A DNA stretch of 64,000 nt from Trematomus loennbergii (Eukaryota > Chordata > Actinopteri > Perciformes > Nototheniidae). Numbering within the stretch: position 1 is the first letter of the stretch; each line of letters begins with the position of its first letter. The stretch is taken from the NCBI GenBank assembly GCA_012861695.1, contig JAAOOA010000060.1, positions 3,423,183-3,487,182 of the forward strand, in the 5' to 3' direction. Position numbers and translations under genes: made by a program. The notes under the pieces are model-generated. The model saw only the letters and a list, made by a program, of their open reading frames with translations. It was not told the DNA's origin and searched no databases. Below are positions 1-26,262 of this stretch, piece after piece.

Positions 1-1571
1 CTTAGGGCTTCCTTACTATTCCAACACTACACATTCAAATAGTTGAACATGAAGGAACCAATAACAACTTGAAGAGCTCAAAATTAGCCATAACTGGTTT
101 CATATATTTCCTCCAGCACTGGTACCTCTGGATCATTGGAATGTGACTTTTGTTATGGAAATAACCGTGTAGAGGATGGGTCATAAAACAGAACACTGCA
201 GCAGAGAAGGAGGCCGGACTCTTTTTTTATTAAATATTCTTGTGATCTCACAATGCACTCCACTGTTTTGCATAACATGTGATATCAGAAGGAGGCAGAC
301 ATTTGGATCGAGGCTGTTTGTAATGACAGGACTGGTGCTGGAGGGGGGGGGGAGCTTCACAGTGAAGGCATTATGTAAGTTCTAGCATTCGACTCTGTTT
401 CACTCAGGTGAGAAATCAAAAAGATCCTCTCCCTTCTCTAACGGGGACTCTTTTTTTCTAAAAGGCGTGGTCTACATCGCTGCATTGATGAAAAAATGAT
501 TAATACATTTTATTTATTTTTGACCATTGAGAAGGAAGAGTGTCCCTAATTGGCCTATTCAGCTTGAACATGTGTGCTTTGTTTCCATCATTCGAAAAAA
601 CAATAATTATGAATATATATCAAACGTGATACAAGATTTGTACTTCAATCCAAATGTGACAAGCCCACCCCACCCACCCAGGGGAACAGAAACAGATTGC
701 TGCAGTAACAATACCAGTAACATCACATTACATACAGAGGAAATGCACAGCAGGCTGCAGTCTGATCGACTCTAGGAAGTTTACCTCTTCTGTCTGGCCT
801 GGGCTTCTTCCAAGAAAATCTATTTTAGTATCAAACAAACTGCAGGGCAACAGCACAAACCTCCAGTCTCTCTCTGCCCCTGCTGGCCTGATGAGAAGGA
901 TGCCTGGCTGTCATGTAAAACATCATTTTAAACAAAAGGTGTCAACAAAGAAATATGCTCTTGCTCTATTGTGTTCTATGTCACGTATCACACCTTCTAG
1001 AAATGTGACTGAATAAAACCCGTAAAAACAGTAACCATGATAACACCAGTATGTTCTTTTTTCCAAAGCTACTGTATTTAAATAGCGACAACAAATAGGT
1101 AACGTTAACAGTTAAGAAAGTAAAGATGCTAACCGCAGCTACCGTAACGAGGAAACGGCACCTTACATGACAGACTGTGGCTATGCTAGAAAGCTAATGC
1201 TACCACTGCTGTAGACTGGCATGTTTCCAATAAACCGGTTAACATGCCGGCTTTGACAGCTTGCCAGGGCAGCTGCAATAAAGTTATCCAGCGAGAAAAA
1301 TGAAATGGATTTCAACTCAGCCATGGGGCTCAACTTTTCATGGCGCCTGCCCTGTCACACAGGGTGGGGACAGGAGAGGCAGACCAGATGCTAACTGTTT
1401 CAGTTCATTTCCAGCCAATCTCACGGGATCCTGCGGCTACTGTTAGCCTGACAAGTTATCATCAAGTGACGGAGAGCAGGAGGGACATCAAAACGGCCTA
1501 AGTAGCGTGCGCCGTTTATGATTCTTCTAGAACATGTGTCAAAGGCTGCTTTTGAAACCGAGGACACTTAC
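1..1571. other. No coding exon recognised; probably intron of a gene to the left
   Basis: Only short open frames without recognisable similarity are present. The right edge is a consensus minus-strand splice donor (AAG|GTAAGT, read right to left, exon base at 1572), so much of this stretch is probably the first intron of a minus-strand gene whose body lies left of the window. I see no tRNA or other structured RNA in it. Confidence 0.4.
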
Positions 1572-1760
1572 CTTAATATTTAAGTGGCGATTTCAGGTGT
1601 CTCTGCAGTAAGTGCCTTCGTTGTTCTGCGCTCCTGTGAAAGTATGGCGAACAAGGGAACGGCGCCGCCCCGAGTTTCGGGCACCCGCAGCACGTTTCCG
1701 GGAATAGGTGCGCGCACGCTGCACGCATGCAGATGACGTGAGGTGCGAGGCCGCGCTCCA
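1572..1760 (-). promoter_or_regulatory. CpG-rich putative promoter and 5' UTR exon of an unidentified minus-strand gene
   Basis: The segment is GC- and CpG-rich amid AT-rich DNA (ggcgccgcc, cgcgcacg). It contains a CRE-like TGACGTGA at 1734-1741. On the minus strand it ends in AAG|GTAAGTGTCC at 1572/1571, a strong splice donor. A CpG-rich start followed by a good donor and no conserved reading frame is typical of a non-coding first exon. The 62-codon frame across it resembles nothing I know and is probably chance. The gene cannot be named because its coding exons lie outside the window. Confidence 0.45.
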
Positions 1761-2597
1761 AAAGATGTTATATATTTCAGAATAAATCAGAAAACCTTTA
1801 TCCGTCCCACAGAGAAAACAATCCGATTATTTTATCAATGTAATTTTTATATTTTGAATAATACTGTTAAGATTTAATGGATGTTTTTATTTCAAGAGTC
1901 TGAGTCACCACAGTATATGGAATGCTTTATCTACATATGTTTTAGTCCATTTGACAAAATGCAATATTTCAGTTGACAGATCCTATCAATGTGGCCAACT
2001 TCCACACGATTTTAAGATTGGGCGTTAGTATACATCACAATTTCAATCCTTAAAGATACTTTCTGACAATGGATCTTGCCAATTGATAAACAAAAATGGT
2101 GTCGCTGTCATATTCAGAATTTCTTTCTGTGAAGGTACCATTCACACCCAAATAATATGCTATTGTAGTTTCTTTTAAAAGCATGTTTTAATGGAATTAA
2201 ATGAAAAGGTGTAGCTAACAAACATTTTATTTTATAGTGTAAACTTTAGTATTAGTTTATTTTTAATTCCTGGTAGCTTGATCTAAATAACTTATTAGGC
2301 TATTTTCAATTAATATCTGTGCTAAAAGATTCCTAAAATTGAACGAGGTATTCATTAACCAAAGTGGGACTGAGACTTCTAAAAGTAGTAACAAAAACGA
2401 TTTAGCCGTTATGCTACAGTCCCTTGGTCTGGTAAACTGAACAATAGTTTATGGTAGGAAATATAACATTTTAGAAAGAATATATGTACAGCTCTTTTGT
2501 TTAACAAAGCATCCCATAAATGTTAAGCAAAAAGTATACCTTTCAATGGCACTTAAACAGAATATGGTGTAAGAGTTTAAAACGCGAAGAGTCTTTA

Positions 2598-3046
2598 AGA
2601 GTTTACACGGACGAAACGGAGAACGAAAAAATTCGATATCAAAGTCTTCCGTTCACACGGTATCGGCTTAAGAAACTGACCGTTTATGCTCCGCGGTGGA
2701 TTTAGCAACATGTAGTTCATATAGTTCTCCATGTCCACTTGTGGCTGATGGTTGTGGTAGAGGAGCTGTAGATTTGCACTAACATCTGAGGATGTAGCAG
2801 TAGCTACTGACCATGCTACAGCAGTGAGCAGCAGAGGTGGGGCTATGGCTTCATCGTTATCAGGAAATATCGTATAGGGCGTGCACACGGAGCCGGTTGG
2901 CCCCCCTGAGCGTTCCGTCTGCAGATCTATCCACCTTGGGACCCGTTATCATTTGAGGGGTCCGTTTCGGCCTCGTGTGAACGAACGGGCTATACGAAAG
3001 AGAAAAGTAGCAGATACAACCGAATCGTCTCCATGTAAACGGGGTC
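2598..3046 (-). mobile_element. Non-autonomous PIF/Harbinger-like element, copy 1
   Basis: The element is flanked by TTA on both sides (2595-2597 and 3047-3049), the target duplication typical of PIF/Harbinger. Its ends are imperfect inverted repeats: GAGTTTACACGGACGAAACG on the left against CCCGTTTACATGGAGACGA read inward from the right. The interior (about 2730-3000) is clearly homologous, in opposite orientation, to the element at 45390-46100, including the short frame encoding MENYMNY. It carries no transposase. It lies about 590 bp downstream of the alyref stop codon. Confidence 0.65.
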
Positions 3047-3049
3047 TTA

Positions 3050-3632
3050 GCTAACCTGACTGACATATTAAGAAATATGAGAATAGTTCAAATATGACAA
3101 TATTGAGTTCATTCTTTTTGTTTTTAATTTAAAAAAAAGTTGGAACTGCATTTGTCACAGGAAGAGACATTTCTAAATGAACACCAGAAACATGATTCAA
3201 TATAATTATTTATGTACAAAACCCTATGAAATATGTCCATGTGTCCAGTATACAGTACCAAATGACAGAACTTCAGCACAGAAGCTTTTTCACATAACAT
3301 TAAACAGACTTGGGGACCACCAATTCAAGATTCGGTGATTCAAGAAAAATAATCCATTGTGTTTCAGGTCAACATACACTTGGAAAAGAGCACAGGAGCT
3401 GGTGTCCTAGAACAAAAAAAAATTCATAACATAAAACCGCTCCAGAAAACATGGCTACAAAAATACTGAAAAATATTAAAAACCACCAAAATATCATGGT
3501 CCATATAATAAAATGGCTTAAAAACACAACGAAAAGTGTAATAAGGTCCGATACATCGTATCTGATCAACCAGATTTAACAAAGAAAGAAAAAGGGGCAC
3601 AGGCGCATCATCCTTTCCGAGTGCTTCGAACT
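3050..3632 (-). other. Probable alyref 3' UTR and downstream flank
   Basis: This lies immediately downstream of the alyref stop codon (3633-3635). It is AT-rich with no conserved frame. A variant polyadenylation hexamer ATTAAA is readable on the minus strand at 3123-3128, about 500 nt after the stop. I found no canonical AATAAA, so the 3' end is uncertain. Confidence 0.4.
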
Positions 3633-6256
3633 TTAGCTGGTGTCCATCTGAAACATACAAAAAAAAAACGTGATTATTAAATCATCCATACATTTTTACA
3701 GTACAGGGAGAACAAATATAAAACTGTTATTGTATGCATCACGAGTACACACCTTGGCATTGTATGCATCCAACTGGGCGTCAAGCTCCTCTGCAGAAAG
3801 TTGAGGTCTTTTTTCTCTTCCTCCTCCGCCTCCTCCTCCCCGCCCTCCTCTTCCTCTGTAACCTCCACCGCCGCCGCCACCACCTTGCCTTCTTTCTCTC
3901 CTTTCACCGCGATCACCCCTATCACTCTTCTCACTCCTTTCAAACTTGGGCTGTCCAAGTCTGCTGCGGTCAAACCCTCCATTTGAACTGCAAAGAGATC
4001 ATAATTATTATCATTACTGGCTGCTGCTGTCACCTACTGTAAATAACTGTGCAATGTATGCTTCCACATATTTGATGCATGCTTCTTAATATTAAGCTGT
4101 CTTTAGCTCTTTACTTTCTGTAACAATGTACATTTCTCCTCTGTGGGACAAATACAGGTTTTCTAATTCTGAAAGGGTGACCGGTTTTTAGGGTAGTATG
4201 ATGAAGCAGGCACACATATTTTAGCCACCATTGAAAGTATTAATTGGAGTATTGTATCACTCCACCAGAGTTAGACAACCCTTTTGGACAGTTATGTATG
4301 CTCAATTTAAAAAGCCACCAGACCTTAAGTAACCAGCTAAAACTAATTTTCTTATCAAGGCAACTGTCGAGCAATCCATGCAAGATAAAATGTATGTTTT
4401 TTGATTAAAAAAAAGAGAGACTGTTTGTGTTGGCAAGATAATAGAAAGTTTCCTGTCAAAAGGGCTGGCTGACAGAAAGTAGAGCAGTGAAAATATCATA
4501 AATGCAGCACACATTTTAACTTTTTTTAGGGTTTAAGATATTGATTTAGCTGCTGGTACTCCCATCAGCATCTCCAAACTAGGGACATGCATAACACCAT
4601 ATTCTGTGACAATAGGCCGATTAGGGATAAGAACCTCCTACAGCCCCCAAATGTCCCTTTATCTTATTAGTCTCCAATCACTGATAGACACATGTTGGGA
4701 TATCGTGAATCTTTTCTGGTACTTCCCAACTACTGGTCTCAAACTGCAGACATATGACATACCTTTGTACAGATGGTCTGCTCTGTGTGTCAACGTCAGA
4801 AGTCAGCTGCTGGATTTTCATGGGACGGCCTATAAAAGGATTACATTTCATTATTAATTCATTCTGAATAACCGATCACAATACTTAAATTCAACTTGAG
4901 AATGGAATCCTCACCGTCAAGTGGGACACCGTTATAGTGCTTCATGGCTTTGAGTGCTGCTGCGTTAGTTTCAAAGTGAACATCGGCCGTTCCTTTACTG
5001 CGCCCAGAGCGGTCGTAGTGTACAGACGCCTTCAGTAAGTCTCCAAACTCTGCAAACAATTCCTGTGGAGCAGAGTAGAAACATCAGTCCCGTTCCCAAC
5101 ACTTGATGCTAACAATGTGGATTCATGGGATTCAGTAAATTACCTTGACATCAGAGTCAGAGACACCAAAGTCCAGATTGGATACCAGCAGCTTGCCGTT
5201 ACATTCTACACTTCTTTCTGCCACAGCGCTCTGTTGTCCTCTGCGTCCACCAGCATGCTCCTCAAACATATCATGCTGCCATTTGTCTGGCAACTCTCTG
5301 GGCTGTTGAGAGAAACATAAGAAAACTGTGTTTAGGATCCAAATGTTATGGGAACAAGCAACGATACGTCTGAAACGGATACATTTAAATGACTGGCAGG
5401 GAAAATGTGTGCAAATATTTTCTCAATGGCCATTTGTTTCAGCTAATTGCAATAAACACAAATCCTTTATATTTTACCAGTTCAGCTAATAGATTACAAT
5501 TAATCTTAAACACTATACCTTTAAATGACTTCCCTACACGTCTGGAGAACCAGGCTAGGGGTTTCATCCAGTTTATCCACAAATAGTTTATCCAAAAAAA
5601 ATAATAGCTTTTAAATTCTAGGTAAAACAAAAATCATCAAGTTAGTAGAGGAAAACGTTTTAGCGGGAGAAGTGAAATAGAGTTCCTCCTCACTGAGATT
5701 TCAGATTATAGCCTCTCGAAGAACAGCTTCGGAAACAAAGCAGCCATGTTGGACAAATATCCACGGGGACACGGTTAAATGGCGCTGCCCTAATTCCTAG
5801 TAATTATTTCTGAAAATGTAATAGAACACCCTGGCATAATTTAATGTAGACAATTTAAGTCATTCGTGGTAAGTTATTTAAGTTTCTACTTCCAAGTTAG
5901 CTAGTTAGCCACACTAGTAAGGGGAAGTCCATTAAGTGTAATGCTAACAACGACCGATAAGCAGCCACGATGTACGCATTTTGAAACGCCTCACCACGCT
6001 GCTTTCATTTAAAATTTCGGTCCACATGTGAATGGTTTCTCTCTCTTACCCTGGTGTACGGTGTTGTTCTGTTGTTTCTATCACGGTTGAAGTTATTCTG
6101 TCGACTCCTGGCCGGCCTTGAAGATCCACCGGCCCGACCAGAACTTCCACCCTGCCCGGATGATCTTCCTCCAGCGCCGCCGCCACCGCCTCCGCCACCG
6201 CCTTTCTTATTTAACTTGATAATGTCGTCCAGGGACATACTCATCTTGTCGGACAT
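3633..6256 (-). CDS. alyref: Aly/REF export factor (THOC4), TREX mRNA-export adaptor
   Basis: Six minus-strand coding exons: 6256-6050, 5302-5144, 5062-4915, 4829-4763, 3987-3753 and 3647-3633. They join in phase to 831 nt, 276 aa, with GT-AG introns. Order: N-terminal UAP56-binding motif ([18 protein letters not shown]), a Gly/Arg-rich stretch, a central RRM (RNP2-like [10 protein letters not shown] near residues 111-120, RNP1-like KGTADVHF near 145-152), a second RGG-rich stretch in exon 5, and a C-terminal UAP56-binding motif ([13 protein letters not shown]) ending in the microexon MDTS-stop. In the family this protein couples splicing to nuclear export by binding DDX39B/UAP56 and NXF1. 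Length and architecture match vertebrate ALYREF. No frame break was found, unlike its neighbours. The start ATG at 6256 opens the conserved N-terminal motif. Confidence 0.96.
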
Positions 6257-6420
6257 CGTGGTGCTTAAGGTTCTAGCTGGAGATGAACAAAGAACTTACG
6301 TTGACGAGACGCTGTTGTTTATGTGCTTGCTTTCTCCGGTGGCGCGGTGTTAAAACTAGCGGATGTGACGTAAATACTCTGCAGAAGTGACGATAAACCA
6401 GAAGTCCCACCTCTTTTATT
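6257..6420 (-). promoter_or_regulatory. alyref 5' UTR and core promoter region
   Basis: This is immediately upstream of the alyref ATG on the minus strand. It contains a CRE-like TGACGTAA at 6366-6373 and the GC-rich block ggtggcgcgg near 6340, with no TATA box at a usual distance. The transcription start cannot be fixed by eye. The role is inferred from position. Confidence 0.4.
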
Positions 6421-6429
6421 TTTCCCCCC

Positions 6430-7829
6430 CAAAAAACTTTATTTAAAAACTAGTAACGTTCACAGCAGCTGTACATTTTCGAATGAAATCATTTTTATTG
6501 ATTGAACAGGTATTGCCGTTTTCCACACCACAGAGAAAAAATATTAAACTCGAGTATCTGTAATTTATGTATTTTATACTTATAACTCCACTACATTTAT
6601 TTAACAACATTAGTTAATACTTTGAAGACACACATTAATACAAAATACAAATTAACAAATCATTAGAAATAGATTTATGGATTAAAATATCCGACAGTAT
6701 ATTAAAGTAGTTCAAATGAGCTATACCTTCACCAACTGTATCGATAATTATAATCCAGTTATATAGCCTATATAATTGATTCTGAAATTAGTACTTTCAC
6801 TTCTTGTACTTCAGTTTTATGTAGATGGTAATACTATGTAGGCTACTTAGGTAAGAGTTTCAATGCATGGCTTTTTTCTCATTTCAACTAGACAATTACC
6901 TTGAAACATGCACCTTTAATTACTTTGTGAATATTGTTTTGGTGACCAGAACATTATCCACAGATGTTGATCTATCTGCACCCTGACAAGAAGGCTTAAA
7001 CAGTCCCAAATGTCAAAGTATTTAAGTAAGAGTAAACAGTATGCTGTATAAACCTTAATCTACCTACTAGATAGTGATATTGAATGAGAACCGTGGTTCA
7101 TTCTGATTCAGTAGGTGAACCTTTATTTGAATAAAATAGTGTGTGTGTAAATTAAACTTAAATGGAGCATTTTCTGTCAGCTCAGATTTTATTTCAGCTT
7201 TTTTAAACTGTAGTATGTGCTCATGTGTTTCATTGCTGGTGTATAGGCTACTGCCCGAACATGCTTCATGAAAGGCAGGTTTTCCTATCAATACAATCAT
7301 TTCTGATACTAAATATATTGTTTTCTTCTTTACTAAGGTCACATTGTTCTCTTGTCATAATAACTTAAGTAAAAAACACCATATTGATATTTATTTTCTC
7401 TTGTGTTTATTTGCATTGCATTTGATATTGAGGTAATCCAAAACTAACAGAAAGTAATCAGGTTACATTACCTTTATATTTTGATACTCACATTAGGTTA
7501 CTGATTACATTTTTAATCAGGTAACTAGTAATTGTAACACAATACGTTTTAAAGTAACCCTCCTAACCCTGGTTGTGGATAAAGACCTTTGCATGACTCC
7601 AGCTTTTCCTGTGGATTCAACCGTCCTCGTCGTGCACGTGTCATCTTACTGTTGCTAAGGGACATTTGAATGACCTAAATCACACTGAAAACCTGTTATC
7701 AAGACACAGATGGATGGTCATAAGCCATCAAACTAAACTGTGCAGCTTGGATTTGAGAATATTTTAGATATGCTTCGTCGTGTTCCATCACTGTTGCACT
7801 GACACTGCAGTATGTTCAGAGAGAATACG
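6430..7829. other. alyref-rasal3 intergenic spacer
   Basis: AT-rich DNA between the 5' end of alyref and the 3' end of rasal3. No conserved frame was seen. The only structure recognised is a decayed repeat at about 7375-7568. Confidence 0.5.
7375..7568. repeat. Decayed teleost MITE fragment
   Basis: It resembles a dispersed fish repeat rich in alternating gtaatcag, gattac and aagtaac motifs, ending in cctcctaaccctgg. Only one end is recognisable and no target duplication could be assigned. Confidence 0.35.
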
Positions 7830-7835
7830 TTTATT
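7830..7835 (-). terminator. Polyadenylation signal for rasal3
   Basis: Canonical AATAAA on the minus strand (TTTATT on plus), about 200 nt downstream of the rasal3 stop codon at 8038-8040. Cleavage would be expected some 10-30 nt further, near 7800-7820. Confidence 0.55.
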
Positions 7836-8037
7836 TATCAGAAAGGTTTACAAGTCCATAACATCTTTAAGTGGGATACAGTAAAAGCCAAGAAGCAGGT
7901 TTATTTTCACCTGATTCGGAGTTTGCCCAGTCATTCTAAATATGTTCATGAAGTCAATTTACATCTCATCAAGAAAACATAACTCTGACATCAGACAGCC
8001 ACTCTCACAAAATGTGACACTGCAGCTCTAAATCTTT

Positions 8038-23274
<15,237 letters not shown>

Positions 23275-24163
23275 TTCACATTCAATTTCTGTCTTTTCTC
23301 TCAAGGATGCATCAATCAAAATTAAAATCCCTTCATAGGAGACCTCGCCTGTTTCCTCTCTGATTGACTGCTATGTTGTGAGAGCTAAGGATGACAAAGT
23401 GCCTTCACTGGTTCTGTCTCTCTGCTTCTCTCGTTTCCTGTCTTGCAAAATGCGGAGACAACATGCGCCTCGCTGCTCCGGGTGCTTTGCTACAGCGCCC
23501 AGCTCATCTCACACGCCTGCTTCCTCATAACATGCAACCGAGAAGTTCACTTTTTAACAGGAATATCACAATTTATTTATGTGCTTTATGCTTTCACCCA
23601 ATACTTCCCTACTTCCTCACTTCCTGTTCTGCTTTTATGTCTAATGTTAGCTGCCTAATTAAACTCTCATGTCTTCTAACAGATGTCAGTATTTTCTTGG
23701 TAAAGACTCAAAACTCAGAGATGTTTCTTAAAGTGCGATTTGATGGAGGTAGTTCTTCACCATGAAGGAGCTTGTCTGTCATTTTTTTGAGTCATTTAGT
23801 CGCACTATGAGTATGAGAAATGTGGTTGTACATCCTGAGTTCATATAAATGATGGAGGATGCAATTTCATTTCTAAACCTTACTCCCCTAATTTTCCCAA
23901 GATACTTAATGATTAAAAAAGTTAACAAATCAACAAATCAATACTTTCACTACACTTCAAATACATAATTTCTGTGTTCAGAAATATACGTGAAGTAATT
24001 TGAATTGCATACATAACCCTGGATAAGATTTCTCATATCTAATCAATTTTTGGCGGGGATTTGTTGTGATAGAAAACAAATATCGTCTGTGACTTGTATT
24101 GATTCCCAGATCAATATGGAAGTCCATAGGTAATAGAGTATAAGTGCACTTGTAATCAGATAC

Positions 24164-24238
24164 CTGTGGGTGTGTGGACTGTTGACTGTTAAGATCAGTT
24201 TCCTGTTGAGGCGAGGCTGTGCTTCCTGTTTGCTCCAT
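24164..24238 (-). CDS. Possible alternative first coding exon of rasal3
   Basis: An ATG at 24238 opens MEQTGSTASPQQETDLNSQQ and five more codons to CAG|gtatctgat, a fair donor. It is preceded by a purine-rich leader with several ETS-like aggaag cores (24252-24275). Joining it in frame to exon 23274-22671 needs an acceptor near 23300, where only weak candidates exist. It may be a real first exon, or part of a 5' UTR. Confidence 0.3.
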
Positions 24239-24239
24239 T

Positions 24240-24310
24240 TGTCAGACTGTGAAAACCACTTCCTGCTGCTTGCTCTCTGCTCTCTGCTCTCACACACCTG
24301 CAGGATGCTT
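24240..24310 (-). promoter_or_regulatory. Candidate rasal3 promoter/leader with ETS-type motif
   Basis: The minus strand reads gcagcaggaagtggtttt just above the ATG at 24238, an ETS/PU.1-like AGGAAGTG core, preceded by agcagagagcagagagc repeats. RASAL3 is blood-cell-enriched in mammals and many such genes use ETS-driven TATA-less promoters, so the match is suggestive only. Confidence 0.3.
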
Positions 24311-24675
24311 CTGTGTCATCATCAATGCCATGTTGCCTGATGGTGAAATACAAGTGGACAGCAAGATATTGATAGACTGCAGCACTCTTCATATTGTGAC
24401 AATATTTACATTTTCAAGTGTAAAGTGCTTACTGCTTGATTTAAACCGGCCTCTTTATGCCAACATTTGGCTCAATATTTGTGTACAAACTGCTCTGAAA
24501 ACATTCATAAATGCAAAAATACTATTTATTTTATTTTATTTGTGAAGAATCCGTTTTTGGAAGTCACTGTGAGTTACATTGTGTCTTGTTTTATGGAGGC
24601 CCTCTGGTGGCTATGTTTTGGTATTGATATTATTTATGTCATTTTATTTGAAAGTGCATTGACTGTAGTAGAGCA

Positions 24676-25010
24676 ATGATAGAAAATAACAGTAATAATA
24701 ATAATATTATTAATCCTTCACCCCCCAACTCTCTCTACTCTCCGTTCACCCTTTCACCCTCGCCCACCCTCCTGGAGTTCGACCACATGAAGGAGATACA
24801 GAGGGTTGGCACCAAGTCCTTCCTGGAGATCTATGACCGCATGAAGGCGATACGCAGGGTTGGCAGCATGTCCTTTACCCCCGCCCCTCAATGACGCCCA
24901 CCACAATCACAGAAGCAGAGACGCGCACCATCTCCCCCGTCTTCATCACCGTGCCTACATCAACCACCTCCCCCCCTTCAAGACAGCATCTGCGGTCACC
25001 TAAGCCTGAT
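24676..25010 (+). other. Unrecognised GC-rich open stretch with an internal duplication
   Basis: In otherwise AT-rich DNA, a Pro/Ser-rich open stretch contains two adjacent similar blocks: DHMKEIQRVGTKSF and DRMKAIRRVGSMSF. The corresponding DNA (about 24780-24830 and 24834-24880) is also similar, indicating an ancient short tandem duplication. The frame stops at 24894. I do not recognise the family. It may be a fragment of a decayed gene, retrocopy or transposon open frame. Confidence 0.3.
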
Positions 25011-25161
25011 AAGAATGTGTGTGTACGAAACGCAACAAACTCTTACTGATATGTGCTGGGTCCAGGTTCAAGGGCGTATGGCACTCTCAACTCTTTCCAG
25101 GACAAGCCGGGGCCCTGCCTGCCAGTATAGCTTTGCCGATATCTATGTTGATAGGTAATAA

Positions 25162-25434
25162 CAGGGCCGTCCCTGGCCAACATGAGGCCCCACGCAAAGT
25201 TATATGATGAGGCCCTCTGTTTCGCGAGCGTCGCCGTCGTCGTCGACGACGGGGGGTGCTAGTGGAGCCTCGCAGCGACGAAACCGCGCCGCGCCACACT
25301 AATTGCGCTGCATAAGCACATAGGTGCGCCGCATTTTCGGCTCAGTTGAGGCTCCCTCCGCAAGATGAGGCCCCCTCCGCAAGGTGAGGCCCCAAACAGT
25401 CTGCATGATCGGCCTGTAGGGAGGGACAGCCCTG
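25162..25434. mobile_element. hAT-like MITE with near-perfect 8-bp target duplication
   Basis: Ends are cagggccgtccctggcc and, read inward from the right, cagggctgtccctccct. Flanks are GGTAATAA (25154-25161) and GGTAATAG (25435-25442), a 7/8 match of the length hAT transposases make. The interior contains a CpG-rich cgtcgccgtcgtcgtcgac segment and repeated gaggccc motifs. No coding content. Confidence 0.75.
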
Positions 25435-25571
25435 GGTAATAGATTGAGAGCGGTGAATCAGCTTAGAAACAGGAAGCGCTCAAACGTTTGTGTGAGTTTA
25501 TGAAATTTAGCAGTGATTCCATGTCAGCCACAGCTTGTCACAAAATCTGACTGATAGTGTATTTAACGAAC

Positions 25572-26244
25572 TTAAACTAGCTTTATTAAATGTCAGGTCT
25601 TTGGCAGGAAAAACGTTTTAATCAATGATTTTATCACTGAGCACAATCTCGATGTTATGTTTTTAACGGAAACTTGGATTGAACAAAATAACAGTGCAGC
25701 ACTTCTTATCGAATCAACCCCTCCCAACTTCAGTTTTATGAGTCAGGAAAGAATGCATAAGAAAGGAGGTGGAGTTGCTATTTTGTTCAATGATTCCCTT
25801 CAATGCAGGAAGATATCTTATGGGAACTTTGCTTCTTTTGAATATGTGGCCCTTCAGCTGAAATGCTCCTCTCGAGCTCTGTTCCTAAACATCTACAGAC
25901 CACCCAAATACTGTGCAAGCTTTTTTGATGACTTTACTGAACTGCTGTCTATAGTGTGCATTGACTTTGACCGTCTAGTCATTGTTGGTGATTTTAACAT
26001 CCATGTTGACAACCCCCAGGACAGAGGGGCTAAAGAACTGTTTTGTGTTCTTGATAACTATGGACTGACTCAGCATGTGAAGGGTCCGACACATAATAAG
26101 GGGCACACTCTGGACTTAATTATCTCAAAGGGTCTGAATATCTCAAAGGTTGTGGTGACTGATGTTGCACTCTCTGATCATTCCTGTGTTTTCTTTGAGA
26201 GCTCTATTTCTGTTCACAAAAATGTTCAAAAAGAGGTAGCCTAC
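25572..26244 (+). mobile_element. LINE ORF2 endonuclease fragment (L2/CR1/Rex1-type)
   Basis: Reads LALLNVRSLAGKTF, then after a one-base frame loss INDFITEHNLDVMFLTETW, GGGVAILFND, LFLNIYRPP, VIVGDFNIHVD, GHTLDLIISKG and VALSDHSCVFF. These are the successive motifs of the AP-endonuclease domain of non-LTR retrotransposons: the TET motif, the Y-RPP stretch, the catalytic GDFNIH, the DLI region and the terminal SDH. No reverse transcriptase follows; the copy ends where the foldback element begins. The missing T is in the run at 25616-25619. Confidence 0.88.
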
Positions 26245-26262
26245 CCAGCTAGCGGGGAACGT

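Noticed and set aside
3677..4042. Glu-rich minus-strand frame ([15 protein letters not shown]) and antisense Ser-rich frames
   Set aside because: They overlap alyref exon 3987-3753 in other frames. The exon's true phase, set by both splice junctions, gives the Gly/Arg-rich sequence of ALYREF.
6054..6353. Plus-strand Pro-rich frame opposite alyref exon 1
   Set aside because: It is the complement of the Gly-rich codons of alyref exon 1.
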